This document shows, piece by piece, positions 34,891 through 46,085 of a stretch of 64,000 nt of DNA. How positions within the stretch are numbered: position 1 is the stretch's first letter; the number at the start of each line of letters is the position of its first letter. This DNA comes from Jacaranda mimosifolia (taxonomy: Eukaryota; Streptophyta; Magnoliopsida; Lamiales; Bignoniaceae). The stretch spans positions 34,395,032 to 34,459,031 of the forward strand of contig CM032125.1 in NCBI GenBank assembly GCA_018894105.1, read 5' to 3'. Both the position numbers and the translations under genes were made by a program. A model generated the notes under the pieces. It had not been told where the DNA came from and did not search any database. It saw only the letters and a program-made list of their open reading frames with translations.

Positions 34891-36283
34891 GGAGTAGTCT
34901 ACGGTGCAATCTTGATTGCACATACCTCATGTGAAGGATGTACAAATGTACTTAATGTAAGCTGTTTGATTTAAAATATGAAATCATAACATTTCATTTT
35001 AATGATTAATTAACAACACAATAAATACATTTAACCTGCTACATGTACAACTGGTTGATGGTTAATTCTAATTCTATGTAAATAATTCATTATACTAAAA
35101 AAGTGATTACCAATAATAAAATTTTTATTAATAAAAATTTATTTAATTAAACCAAATTGAAAAATTGCCTTTTTAGTTCCATAATTAAATTGTGCATGCA
35201 ATGTTAATTTTAAACTTATGGTATTGAACATTTATAGTCCAAATTCTATAACTTTTTAAATATTTTTTATTCTCCATCCAATTTTCGATTAAAATCTTGA
35301 CGAAAATTATTAACTATTTATGAAGGAATTTTTTTTTTGGATCTATTTATAAAAAAAACCTCACAAAATATGAAACATCCATTTAACCCTCACTAAAAAA
35401 AATTAAAAAGATAAAAAAGTTAAAAATTAAATACCACAAAGATCCTCCATATAAATATTTTTTAAAATAATATATAATTACATATATACACACAGTCACA
35501 CATCTATAACTATATTATACATATAAATATATACATATATATATATCTATATAAATCTCATCCCCATTTCCAATTCTGCACAAATCCGATTGCCATGACC
35601 GACGACTAATCGACCGGCTTCCGGCCAGACCTGGCCGTGGTCGTTCGGCTGGCCATGGCCAACCACGCTGTTGACTGGGGGGAAAGCTGGGGGGTGGGAG
35701 TAATGGGATGGGGGCTATGTGCGGTTCGCGGCTTGGGGGTGGGGTGAAGAAGAAGAGTGTGGGCATTTTTTTTATATAAAAAAAATAAATAAATTATTTA
35801 ATTTAATTTAATGAAATTATTTTAAATATATTTATATTTTTATATAATTTTTGTATTAATTAAAAGTAATTATTTTTTTAACTTATTTAAACGATTAAAA
35901 TTATGAAATTGCTTATTTAAAATTAAATTGTGTTGTTAGATGATAGTTTTATATTTTATATTTATTCTTAATTTTTTTATTTTAGTTTATAAATAAAGAT
36001 AATTATATTCAACTATATTATTTTAAATATGATTTGTTATTTTAATATTGTAAAATATATAATTCAAAATTATTATGTATGTTATTTAATACAATAATTT
36101 TTAAAAAAATATTTTTTAATTATTATTTTTAAATATTTACCAAGCATTTAATGTACTAAAAATGCGAACCAATAACTTATTGTACAATTAACAGTAACTT
36201 ATTGTAAAAAGACATGTGTCATTTAATTTAATGATACCTCATATAAGGTAAAGGTAAGCATACCTCACTGTAGACATGCCCAG
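34891..36283. mobile_element. TIR element (MULE-like) inside the copia B LTR
   Basis: This 1393-bp insertion is flanked by CCTACCA on both sides (34884-34890, 36284-36290). The intact copia B LTR at 27655 shows the empty site. The ends share GTCTACGGTG / GTCTACAGTG in inverted orientation. It has AT-rich arms with a GC-rich core (35570-35760) like MULE 1. The superfamily is uncertain: 7 bp are perfect, and a 9-10-bp duplication would need mismatches. Confidence 0.65.
35570..35760. other. GC-rich core with GGCCATGGCC palindrome
   Basis: The core carries CCGGCTTCCGGCC, CTGGCCATGGCC and then GGGG runs, surrounded by AT-rich arms. It is similar in style, though not clearly in sequence, to the MULE 1 core. 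Confidence 0.5.
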
Positions 36284-36772
36284 CCTACCACAGTCTAAGT
36301 TTTAGCGTAAAATGACTATGGTGCAATTTCAAAGACACAACTTTAACCAAGCAAAATTTAAAATGATGAAAACATAAAAGTGAGAAAGCAAATAAAAGAA
36401 AAACGCATCAACTTAAGTCTCCAATAGTCAGTAAACACAGATTTATTTCATATTGGATATTCAATATCTTTGGGAGGAACTAAGTCAACTAACTATGAAA
36501 CCGAGAGCAAACGTACCGATAACTGAAGCAGTGATAGAGAAAGTGGAGAGCTCAACATTTTTGAGATGGCCGATGAATATGGTGGGGATGGAAGTTTTCC
36601 CGAACTGAAAAAGCATCTGAAAGGCTATTGGTCCGGCTATTCTCCATAGCTTTAATGATTCTATGAAGAGAGCTCTTCACCATTCCTTCATCCTTTGCGC
36701 TGGAAGATAGTCTCCATCGTCTCTGATCAGCTGGAGCTCGCCGGAAGTCCGTTCACGCCACTCCACCTCCAT

Positions 36773-37552
36773 TTTGTGGCGGTGGCGCAGTGGCAGCGCT
36801 GCTCGATGTCGAAGGTAGTGGATCGGATAGCTTCACAAATCATAGCCCATGCTTATTTAAATGAGAATGACACTAACACGTTTATTATTTTTTTTGTTTC
36901 CCTCTTACGTGTTCTTATGTGGCTCCACTTTCAAAAATATAAAATGAAATTTCTACCGGATCACCCTTTTTACTGTGGGGTATGGTAGGGATCTCACCAC
37001 TTGAATTTTTTTTTTCGTATACTTTTTTTGGGGTTTGCATAAAATTGCAATCAATAGAATTTTCCTAGTTCTCTCTTTCTGAAAGGAAAAGCATAATAGT
37101 TTCAAAAAAATAATAATAATAATAAAGGAAGAGCATAATATATATATATATATTTTTTTTCCTTCGCAGAAATTTGAATCTAGCTGTAACAAGAATACTT
37201 ATATAAATAACTCACTTCTTAGTCTTCGACTTTCTTAATCACTACAAACTTTCTTATTAATGTACTGTGATATGTTTATTCATCTATCTTCTGACTCGAA
37301 ATAGAAGAAGGTTCGAAGAAGGATCTTAAAGGTTTTTGATGGAAAATACATATCAAGTAAATTAAATATTTCTTTATAAAAATAATTAATTTAAAATAAA
37401 ATATATTTATCATATATTCATTAAATTGGAAAAGAAAATATATAACTATAGAATGAAACAAAAGGATCCAAACTCCAAAATGTTTTTGTGCAAGTAAATC
37501 TTGCCAACTTTTCCTTGGTAAAAAATATAAAGAAAAGAAGGTGATATCAACT
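36773..37552. other. Gene 4 upstream region
   Basis: There is no gene. 37270-37550 aligns with 14290-14560 upstream of gene 2. A (TA)n tract lies near 37138. Confidence 0.5.
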
Positions 37553-38433
37553 GGGTTGTAAATTGATATTCGAAAATTCATTTACCATTCACATTTGAAT
37601 CCATTTATAGGGCATATTATCCGTATTCGATTAATAGATATTCGACTGTAAACGGATATGAAGATGGTAATTGCTTATCCGATCCCTTTAATATCCATTC
37701 CAAATACATATTTATTGGATATATCTGTTTATATATTCGATTATCCATAATGAAATTAAGTCCCTTATCCATATTTGATAGATAATATTTAAAAAATTAT
37801 TATATATAATATATTTTAATTTTTTATGTATTTTAATATATAAATAATATTTAAAAAAATTATAATATGAGAATTAATAAGAAAAAAATTAGTAGTCAAG
37901 GATTATGAAGAATCGATAGATGGTAGTAATGATAATTAAACACTAACAAAATCAAGAAAAAAAATGAAAAATTAATATATGAACGATAAAATTGATCAAT
38001 ATAAAATTATTGTTGCTTGACTTTATAATTAATTTATATAGGTGTTATTTTATTAATATTAATTAATCATAAAGTCAACCATTAAATTTAAAAAAATTAA
38101 CTAAATAAAAAATAATTAATTTTTAAATTCTAAGATAAAGTAGTAAACCTTTTTTTTAATGAAATTTATTAGAAAAAAATATGCATTTTATTACAAGTTA
38201 ATGGATTCGAATATTCGGATATTTGTAAGTGGATATTCAGATATTTATAAATGGATGTATCCTAATAATTATAATTAGATATGATATATCCGAATTCAAT
38301 TAATATCTGTCGGTTATGAATTCGGGTGTTATTAAAAAATATCCATTGAATACGAATATGAATATTATAAAACTTAAATGGGTAAGAATACGGATACATC
38401 ATATCTGTATCGTTTAATATCTGTTTACAACCC
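37553..38433. mobile_element. TIR/fold-back element rich in GGATATCC-type motifs
   Basis: It begins GGGTTGTAAATTGATATTCG and ends AATATCTGTTTACAACCC, inverted copies of each other. The arms hold repeated ATCCGTATTC / GGATATTCAGATATT motifs. The related region at about 14570 has no such insertion. No coding sequence; the target duplication was not identified, so the superfamily (perhaps hAT) is open. Confidence 0.5.
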
Positions 38434-39198
38434 TAATATATTACATTTTTTTACATTAACTTAATTTTATTTCATTATATTTGTCATTTTTACTTTACAA
38501 ATTTACGATTGATTAAATGTAGATAAATATCTTTCATATTGTAACAAAAAGTTGCAGAGGACACACCAATTACACTATACCATCTATCTATTTATAAATA
38601 TATTTACAAATCCCTTATTCAATTTGTCAATCAGCTCAACTAATCTAATAACACATATCAAATTTACAATATATATATATATAATTAGTAATATTTGTTG
38701 GACTACATATGTCCCATATATGTTAAATAAGCTCAAAAGCTCTATGAATTGAGAAATTAAGTGATATCTAGTGGTGCTCCACCTTTAATTAAGAAAGGTA
38801 GCCGCTTTAGATCTTCAAATTTTGGAGGCCTCCTACATATATTTTTTCTTTTATATTTTAAGCCTTAAAAAGAAAAATATAAGGCCTTTTTCTTAAATAT
38901 TTTAGACTTGAAAAAAATATAAGGCCTTTAGTTTAGAAGTCTTATGCATATGTTTTTCTTTTAGATTTTAGGCATGAAAAAAAGTACTAGACCTTTAATT
39001 TGAGGACTTTATTATTTAAAGTTAGAATAATTAATTAATTGATTCTAATTAATCAAAAATATCTATTAATTTTGACTCTCATAAATCTCCTGTATCTTTT
39101 TAGATTTTTATTGTTTTTCTTATCAAACCCTAATTACATTTTTATTTTCTAATGCTAATCACTAAATAACTTTGCTCTTTTCCAATGCTAATGACTAA
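38434..39198. other. Duplicated intergenic segment, left half
   Basis: It aligns with about 14600-15354 and continues at 62941-63289 on the other side of the 23.7-kb insertion. No gene. Confidence 0.65.
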
Positions 39199-39419
39199 GA
39201 GGGCTAGTTCTTTTGCATTTTGGGCAAATTCTGGAAAATATTTTGGGAGAATGTATTTTTAGAAGAAAATTTGGAGAATATGCCCAGTGTTTCTTTTTGT
39301 TTTGAAAAAATAAAAAAAATGAATTGAGAATGAGTTGATTGTTTCTTTTTATTTTGGGAGGAGACAAACTTTACTGTGGAGGTCAAATCAATTGATTTTT
39401 TGTTGGGTTTGTATGGTAA

Positions 39420-40159
39420 AAGTGATTTTTTTACGTAATGTATGTATATATGTTTATAGTTGAATGATGTGTATATATATGTATGTGTGTTTGTGTGTAT
39501 AATGATTGAAAAATGATTGTAATTAAATGGGGTATAATTAATTTATTTTAACATTTTATATGTTCTTTAAATAAAAAAATGGCATATGATGTATTACTTG
39601 GTCCAAAAGTATCCATCAAATAAAAGATAACAACTTAGTAATAAATTTAAATTAAAGTATTAATAATAATGGTAATAAATCAAATTAATTATCTAAATTT
39701 AACTTTACTGATTTAATAAAATAAACATATTATTATATAAATCATTATACTGTACATATTAATAATTTAACAATTAAAATATGGAATAAAATTTCATATG
39801 TACTATTAATCGATATAAATTATATTTAATAAAGGCAATCATTTTCACTTAATTAATTAAATTATTTATATTAATACACGAAACTAATTAAATTATTTAT
39901 ATTAATACACGATTAGATAGTATGTACTTTGTGCATAAACTAAAAATTATTTGGTGGGTAACGAAATAAATAACTATTTCATTATAATTATTGAAGTATG
40001 CAACCTATAATTAAATTACATATATGATGTAATTATTAATTTAAATAAATAAATATTTGGTGGGTAACGAAATAAATAACTATTTCATTATAATACATAT
40101 GTTCGTTTATCGATTCAGCTACTGATTAGCAATAAGGTCTCACGATGTCCTTATGTAAC
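39420..40159. other. AT-rich left arm of the Harbinger-type element
   Basis: No coding sequence. A 40-bp segment starting ATTTGGTGGGTAACG occurs at 39949-39988 and again at 40054-40093; another short duplication lies at about 39852-39912. Confidence 0.5.
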
Positions 40160-41080
40160 AACCTACTATGGGGATAGTAGGTTGCGAAATTTGCACCGTG
40201 CAGTGTTGACCTTGCTAGTACTAGTGGAACCAGATGCACATTGTCTCCTCATGTTTGGAAGGAGTCCACGCCATATGCTAGCTTGACCATCAACGGATGC
40301 CCTATCACTTTGATTATGATCATCATCGTGCGGTGGAGGTACATATGGGGCAGCATGATGGGCATCTCTTTCCCTCCATGATCGTATTGGTGATAATGTC
40401 GGTACATGCACACCTTAGTTATGAAATGATGTATGAGATGCATCAGAATCCGCAACAACAATTGGGTGAAGGTAATCCCTACATAACTATTCTCCAGCAT
40501 CAACAACATCCTCTATATTTCCCACATGGTCAACTAGTATCGGCTCCTTAAAAATCTCATGTAATAAATCATAACAGGGCTCCCCCGTCTCAAAATAATG
40601 CGAAGATGAAAGTTTGATCTATAAAGGAAAAGCAATTAAAAAATTATTAGATTGTAGTACAAATGAAGACTAAAATTAATTTGAATAAATAATTTGTTAT
40701 ATTGAACATATTCTTACTCGAGCAAACCTATCACACAAATCAGGTGGCATGTACATCTCTCTCGTATGTTGATTGTATCGTACACCTAGGTGCTTCAATA
40801 TTATGGTCATTGTTTTGTACCTATCCTTCAAATCATAGAACCGTTCAGTAACGAACTCTGTGGTGAAAGGCCGTTGGAAGTATCACCTCAACTTATATGT
40901 CAATTCTAGTATACATATCTCAATATACATGTTGTTAGTTAAGGAGTTGATGGTGTTAGTATTTAACAACATGTGGATAAATCTCTCCTCCGCATCCAGA
41001 CCCCACACATTAGGGGTATTAGAAGCAAGAGCATCTAATGATCGACGTCGGCTCATAGCACCACCCACACTTGCATAAAT
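40160..41080 (-). pseudogene. Probable Myb/SANT-like coding region, Harbinger-associated, interrupted
   Basis: The minus-strand frame from about 41068 reads SRRRSLDALASNTPNVWGL, crosses one TGA after ELTYKLR (near 40882), and continues in the same frame as YFQRPFTTEFVTERFYDLKD, HLGVRYNQHTREMYMPPDLC and DRFAR. It ends in a plausible donor (GTAAGAATA, near 40722). After a short intron an acceptor (TTATAG near 40622) leads to SSSHYFETGEPCYDLLHEIF, then a poorer C-terminus ending ...CKFRNLLSP at 40166. The aromatic and basic pattern resembles plant Myb/SANT-like DNA-binding proteins linked to PIF transposons. The assignment is by resemblance only. Confidence 0.45.
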
Positions 41081-41531
41081 AATGAATATAATTCTTCATA
41101 CTTCCATTCCTATAAATCTTTAGATTAAACGTATTAAAAAAGGCATGAGTAACATATATAGTATATCAAAAATCATGTCGCTCACTTAGTCAAATGTACA
41201 ATAATGTTAGATTTACTATTGAAACATAAGTCAAATATCCCTCACATGTTGACATTTTTCAAATATCGTAAAAAGTCATGTTACTACTAGTAACTTAATA
41301 AGTACAGCAACTAGAAGAATTAAAGCCATAACTATGACAAAGATAAGGCATCCACATAATGGGATAAGTAACGATGATCTGGTGAAGCCAGAAAATGTAG
41401 CATTTGATGCTCTCAGGTGGGTATTACTGCTGAATCTACTGCTGATGTCCGTATCAATAGGAGTGCTCCCTAATGAATGACGAGCAGAACTGCCAGCATT
41501 CGAATGACATTGTGATCCAATAAAGGTACTG

Positions 41532-41726
41532 CTATTGCGCTATCTGAAAGTCTGACAACTCTGAGTCCATGAATCCACCTATATGAAAGAACCTACATGA
41601 TCCCCCCATTGGACATCTATAGAAAAATCTACCATAATTTGCAAGTGTCTTGGCCATATATCCCCTCATCGGTCCTGCCCCGCAAGCACATAAAGGAGGG
41701 TTGTGTGTACCCATCGGCGCTGACAT
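41532..41726 (-). CDS. GRF-type zinc-finger segment (partial gene)
   Basis: The 64-residue open frame contains LCACGAGPMRGYMAKT, then GRFFYRCPMGGSCRFFH. This is the C-x-C-G ... GRxFYxCP...CxFF pattern of GRF zinc fingers, which bind nucleic acid. Downstream in another frame (about 41520-41350) there is further coding-like sequence rich in Ser/Thr (SSARHSLGSTPIDTDISS). Together with the region at 40160-41080 it may have formed one accessory gene of the Harbinger-type element. No complete gene model is possible. Confidence 0.5.
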   Translation of the reverse strand: MSAPMGTHNPPLCACGAGPMRGYMAKTLANYGRFFYRCPMGGSCRFFHIGGFMDSELSDFQIAQ

Positions 41727-41979
41727 AAGACAAATAAGCTACATAGAATATACACATGATTATTATGATACATAAAAAAAAAATGTCAAACACATAATCA
41801 CAGAAGGCACAATAATTTGTCCAATACAACATAACAAACAGATAATCTCCCTAAACATATAAATGAGTAATACAACAAACCTATCATAACTAATGGACAT
41901 CACATATGATAGGATACTTAATACGTAAGCACGCATATATTCTATGTACTACTGTAGCCTGTGATTATGTCAATTCATG

Positions 41980-43370
41980 CTATTGTTCCACATTTGCATT
42001 GCTATATGATCCATGAACGCATATTGGGCATTGATCTCTTATCTCTTCTTTGCTTGGATGACCTCTATGGTAGAAGGTATGCCAATCTGTCTCTTTCTCT
42101 ATCAGTGGCTCATTAAAAATTTGATCATCACAACTAAACTTACGAATAAAATTCTGTAAAACACAACAAGCAATGACCAAATCCCTTTGATGATGGGGCA
42201 AGTAGTTAGACATGCATGCCCTATCCTAGGATTGGAAACCTTTTTTTTAGAACCCTAAATGAGCGTTCTATGTGGTTCCTCAATCTTGAATGTTCATAAT
42301 TGAACATTTCTCTAGGATTGTTATAGGCTATACAATTTCTAAACTCCTACAGATGGTAATGTGACTGTCTATAAGGTGCAAGAAAGCACATGTAGTTTGT
42401 AAAATCGGTATCCACAAGATAGTACTTTCCTGAGGTGGGGAAAACGACACCATTTAAATCATAATTACCAGTGAAGAGACTACTCCTAATCGAATGATAC
42501 AATATGGATGATTCTAGTATAATAGGTAAACTGGTGGAGGAAACGGGAACAGTGGGTTATTTTGAATCACTGTGAGCAATACTCTTGAATCATTTGCGCT
42601 GCCCTCCCATCCCACATTCACGTACATGAACATAAGGTAGAAATTGCATATGATAAGAACGTTCTAGCATGTTTGCCCCTTGCATGACTTATATGCATTT
42701 TGTTGAGTATGAGGGACCTACACCGTGATGAGAGTGCCATTGATCGCTCCAACGGCTCCCCATATTGTCAAAAATATGGTTATACATGAGGAATTGTGAT
42801 AATTGATTTATTAATACGAAGAATAAGTATTTATCATAATCAAGCAAACCTCAAAATAAGGATAAAATTCAGGATTCACTTCAATTTGAGGGTGAAGATA
42901 TGATCTCAAGCGCCAAGCAGACTAGCGTATATAAAACTCTTGTTATGTGGCGATTGACAGTCAACGGGAATGTTGGAACCTCTCCATGCTATTACGTTGT
43001 CTTTAGTGCATCCCTACCGTTTGCATGAACATGGCGACCTCTTCAAGGATAGAGACTCGTGAAGTAATAGTCTATGTTAGTAGGCCCCAAGATGTCATTT
43101 ACTCAACCAAAGCTTCAAAATAGGTTTGATCATTTGGATATTGTCGTAAAACCTGTGCAGGTGTGCGTTCAATATTTCGGCTATCCAGTCAGCACCTTAC
43201 ATCCAAGAGTTATTGCAAGGCATCTTTTTTGGTGCTAGGTTCGGTGCAATACTCTTCGTGATGAAAAATAACTCATCTGCTCCATCAGAAATGTCACTTC
43301 CTAGGGTGCCCGGACTATTATCACCTTCACTTTCTAGGGTATGATACAATGAACTTGAGGCACTTGCCAT
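41980..43370 (-). pseudogene. PIF/Harbinger (HARBI1-like) transposase, decayed
   Basis: It starts at the ATG at 43370 (MASASSSLYHTLESEGD). Recognisable parts are VGAINGTLIT (about 42755-42730; the first catalytic Asp of the usual GA-DGTH motif is Asn here), VGWEGSANDSRVL (about 42620-42580, second Asp kept) and the C-terminus LPHHQRDLVIACCVLQNFIR ending at a TAG at 41980. Many stops and frameshifts lie between. Such transposases cut DNA and need a Myb-like partner for targeting, which fits the ORF next door. Confidence 0.75.
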
Positions 43371-43657
43371 ACTATTTTAGATGAATGCATAAATTGTTGA
43401 CTTCATATACTCAAAATCTATAATAGAAAACATATGCAAAAATGGAAAAAGTAGTGAAGCAAATATTACGCAACAAAAAAGATCTTACAATAGTACAATT
43501 CATATGCAGGATCATCATAACCATCAAAGATAAAGTTTGTTACGGCATAATAAAGTGCACAAATTAAACATATATAACACAAAACACATAAAGCGAGAGG
43601 AACAACGATGGAAGACTAGCAGAGCAGCATTAGATATGGCCACAAATGGGTTGACGG

Positions 43658-44642
43658 TCACATGTACTCCAAGGTCTCATCCCAAATCCGCTTCTCACGA
43701 TCGTCAAGCCGAGTGAAGAAGGAACGCATGGTGGTACTCTGCCAAGCATTAATAGCTTTGGCAAAAAAGCTATCGGGGAGTCCTTCCATACATCAGAGCG
43801 CTTCAATACAATATTCTATTAACTTCTCAGCGTTAATGCCGATCATATTTGACTTTGCATCCATCAAGTCGTCCCATTTGTCAAGGGCCTCAGTCAAACG
43901 AGTTTCTTTCTCTACTTGTGTCATTCTTCTTCTATGTGAAGGACCACTGAAGGTATCGACTGTGTCTATCAAGTCCTCATCACGACTACCTGAAAGTCTA
44001 GAATGACTACCTCTTGCAGAATTCATATTGATGCTAGGAGCCTGATCCTCATCAAAAGGATTGATCAACTGCGAAGAAGATCAGGATTGTGAGCCCATCG
44101 CCATGGAACCTTGGAACATCTCTGTACAATAGTCATAATGTGGTAGGCCATGCTCGATGACGTGTGCATCATTTGGATGCTCTTATTCCATTAAGAGCAT
44201 TGTGAATATAAAGCAGGAGAAATGTAAAGGGATGGATAAATGAAGAGACAACGAAAGGAATAACAAAGGAAATTACCACCGTCCAATGTTGAATTCAAGA
44301 GAGGGATCCTATTACAGTATTTCTTTCATAATCCCAACCGAAACCTGTCTCCTTAGTAACTAGTTGATGGAATAAGTGCCATGATATTTAGAATCGACTC
44401 CACTTAGTTTTACACTGAGGCACAGTGTTAGTAAACCAACCATGAGTACAGGCATTTAATTTGTTGCAAATTCTTCCCCAAGTGAAACTCGAGAAAGTGG
44501 TACTTAACAGCTGACCATTAACAAACTCTTCATAGCACAGCTCAATGAATGCTATCTCGTTCTCAGGAGGCCACCGCATGCTACTATACATTCCATGCCC
44601 TCGGTTGGACATGTTAAAAGGTTGTTGGCCATGTGGATCCAT
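43658..44642 (-). pseudogene. PIF/Harbinger ORF1: Myb/SANT-like DNA-binding protein, damaged
   Basis: Exon 1 starts at 44642 (MDPHGQQPFNMSNRGHGM). It carries the Myb/SANT-like (Myb_DNA-bind_3) pattern RWPPENEIAFIELCYEE, FTWGRICNKLN, QCKTKWSRF, then WHLFHQLVTKETGFGWD, with a stop inside. An acceptor (CTTCGCAG) opens exon 2 near 44067. It is charged and Ser-rich (SRLSGSRDEDLIDTVD), followed by ALDKWDDLMDAKSN and, after an in-frame TGA near 43798, the C-terminus LPDSFFAKAINAW...WDETLEYM, stop at 43658. This layout is typical of Harbinger accessory proteins that guide the transposase. Two stops make it non-functional. Confidence 0.7.
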
Positions 44643-44839
44643 TTGAGTGCCATGACATATTTTTGAACAAAAATTTGAATTTCTTATAAGCATACTAATA
44701 CTATGCACTAAACCATGAGTGTTCAAGAAGTATAAATCTATCTTACTAGTACACTCAGGTTGTATATCACAGTAACTGAAAGCGTAATCTTATGTTGCAT
44801 ATTTGGTCCCTTCTTTTTTTCAACCCAAAATTATATACC

Positions 44840-46085
44840 CCATTCTTATAGGAATGAAAATAAGTTCATTTGTTGATATTTTAATTAAATAAAATTTGAA
44901 TAATTTATTTAAATAATTTTGCAAATTGTAATTGCTATTTTCTTGTTGGAATGAAAATAAGTTATTTTGTTGCTATTTATTTAAATAAATTTTAAATAAT
45001 TGTAACAAATTTAATTGCATAATTCTTGAGGAATGGAAATATGCTCATTTGTTGACATTTTATTTGAATAAAATTTAAATAATTTATTCAAACAATTTTT
45101 CAAATTTTAATTACAATTTTTTTTTGGAATGAATTCAAGTTCACTTATTGCTATTTATTTAAATAATTTAACTACATCTTTCTTATAAGAATGGAAATAA
45201 ACTCATTTGTTGATATTTTATTTAAGTAAAATTTAAATAATTTATTGAAATGATATTCCAAATTATAATTACTATTTTCTTATTGGAATGAATATAAGTT
45301 CACTTGTTGCTATTTACTTAAATAAAATATAAATAATTTATTTAAATAATTTAACTACATCTATCTTGTAGGAATGGAAATAAGCTCATTTGTTGGTATT
45401 TTATTAAAGTAAAATTTAAATAATTTATTGAAATGATATTCCAAATTATAATTACTATTTTCTTATTGGAATGAATATAAGTTCACTTGTTGCTATTTAC
45501 TTAAATAAAATATAAATAATTTATTTAAATAATTTAACTACATCTATCTTGTAGGAATGGAAATAAGCTCATTTGTTGGTATTTTATTAAAGTAAAATTT
45601 AAATAATTTATTGAAATGATATTTCAAATTTTAATTACTGTTTTGTTATTGGAATGAATATAAGTTCACTAGTTCCTATTTATTTAAATATAATTTAAAT
45701 AATTTAAGAAAATCTTTCTTATTGGAATGGAAATAAGCTCATTTGTTGATATTTTATTTAAGTAAAATTTACATAATTTATTTTAATGATATTCCAAATT
45801 GTAATTACTATTTTCTTATTATTGGAATGAATATTAGTTCACTTGTTGCTATTTACTTAAATAAAATATAAATAATTTAACTAGTTGCTATTTATTTAAA
45901 TAATCTATTTAAATGATATTGCAAATTTTAATTTGTATTTTTATATTGGGATGAATATAAGTTCACTTGTTGCTATATTTTTAAAAAAATATTAAATAAT
46001 TTACTTAAATCATTTTGCAAATTTTAATATCATATTTATTATAGGAATGGAAATAAGCTCCTTTGGCGGCATTTTATTTAAATAA
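44840..46085. repeat. Satellite-like array with a two-part repeat unit of about 183 bp
   Basis: The phrase GAATGGAAATAAGCTCATTT recurs at about 45031, 45189, 45372, 45555, 45725 and 46045. The related phrase GAATGAATATAAGTTCACTT sits between successive copies. Each dimer is thus an alternating pair of related ~90-bp half-units, spaced exactly 183 bp in the middle and less regularly at the edges. The array is about 1.2 kb and very AT-rich. Confidence 0.8.

Larger units (their letters stand above)
27539..36426 (-). mobile_element. Copia B: internally deleted copia-type element in gene 4 intron 1
   Basis: The outer ends read TATTAGAAAC and CTCCAATA on the plus strand, flanked by a perfect 5-bp duplication GTCAG (27534-27538, 36427-36431). 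LTRs are about 257-259 bp once the later insertion is removed. A primer-binding site (TGGTATCCAGAGCC, 34754-34767, minus strand) and a polypurine tract (GCAGGGGGAA before the left LTR) are present. The internal region is gag joined to the end of pol by a deletion. Copia C interrupts gag, and a TIR element interrupts the right LTR. Without the nested DNA it is only about 2.1 kb. Confidence 0.88.
34768..36426 (-). repeat. Copia B 5' LTR, interrupted
   Basis: LTR halves 34768-34890 and 36291-36426 flank a later TIR element. Joined, they match the left LTR end to end. Confidence 0.85.
24360..36772 (-). pseudogene. Gene 4: MATE/DTX transporter pseudogene with transposon-filled intron 1
   Basis: All seven exons are recognisable: 36772-36494, 27137-26500, 26048-25987, 25852-25624, 25539-25438, 24674-24586 and 24419-24360 (VEKTTERI..., stop TAA). 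Disabling changes against gene 3: TGA at 36679-36677 replaces the conserved Trp32 codon; the exon 2 acceptor reads AT instead of AG before LGMASALETLC; exon 3 is 5 bp too long; exon 4 is 10 bp too short; exon 5 has lost the INLACY segment; exon 6 has a net +2 shift. Exon 2 itself (638 bp) is open and well conserved, with a (TA)n expansion. Intron 1 (27138-36493) is filled by copia B and its nested elements. Intron 6 holds (TA)n/(CA)n repeats (24500-24575). Its protein is more diverged from genes 1-3 than they are from each other. Confidence 0.88.
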
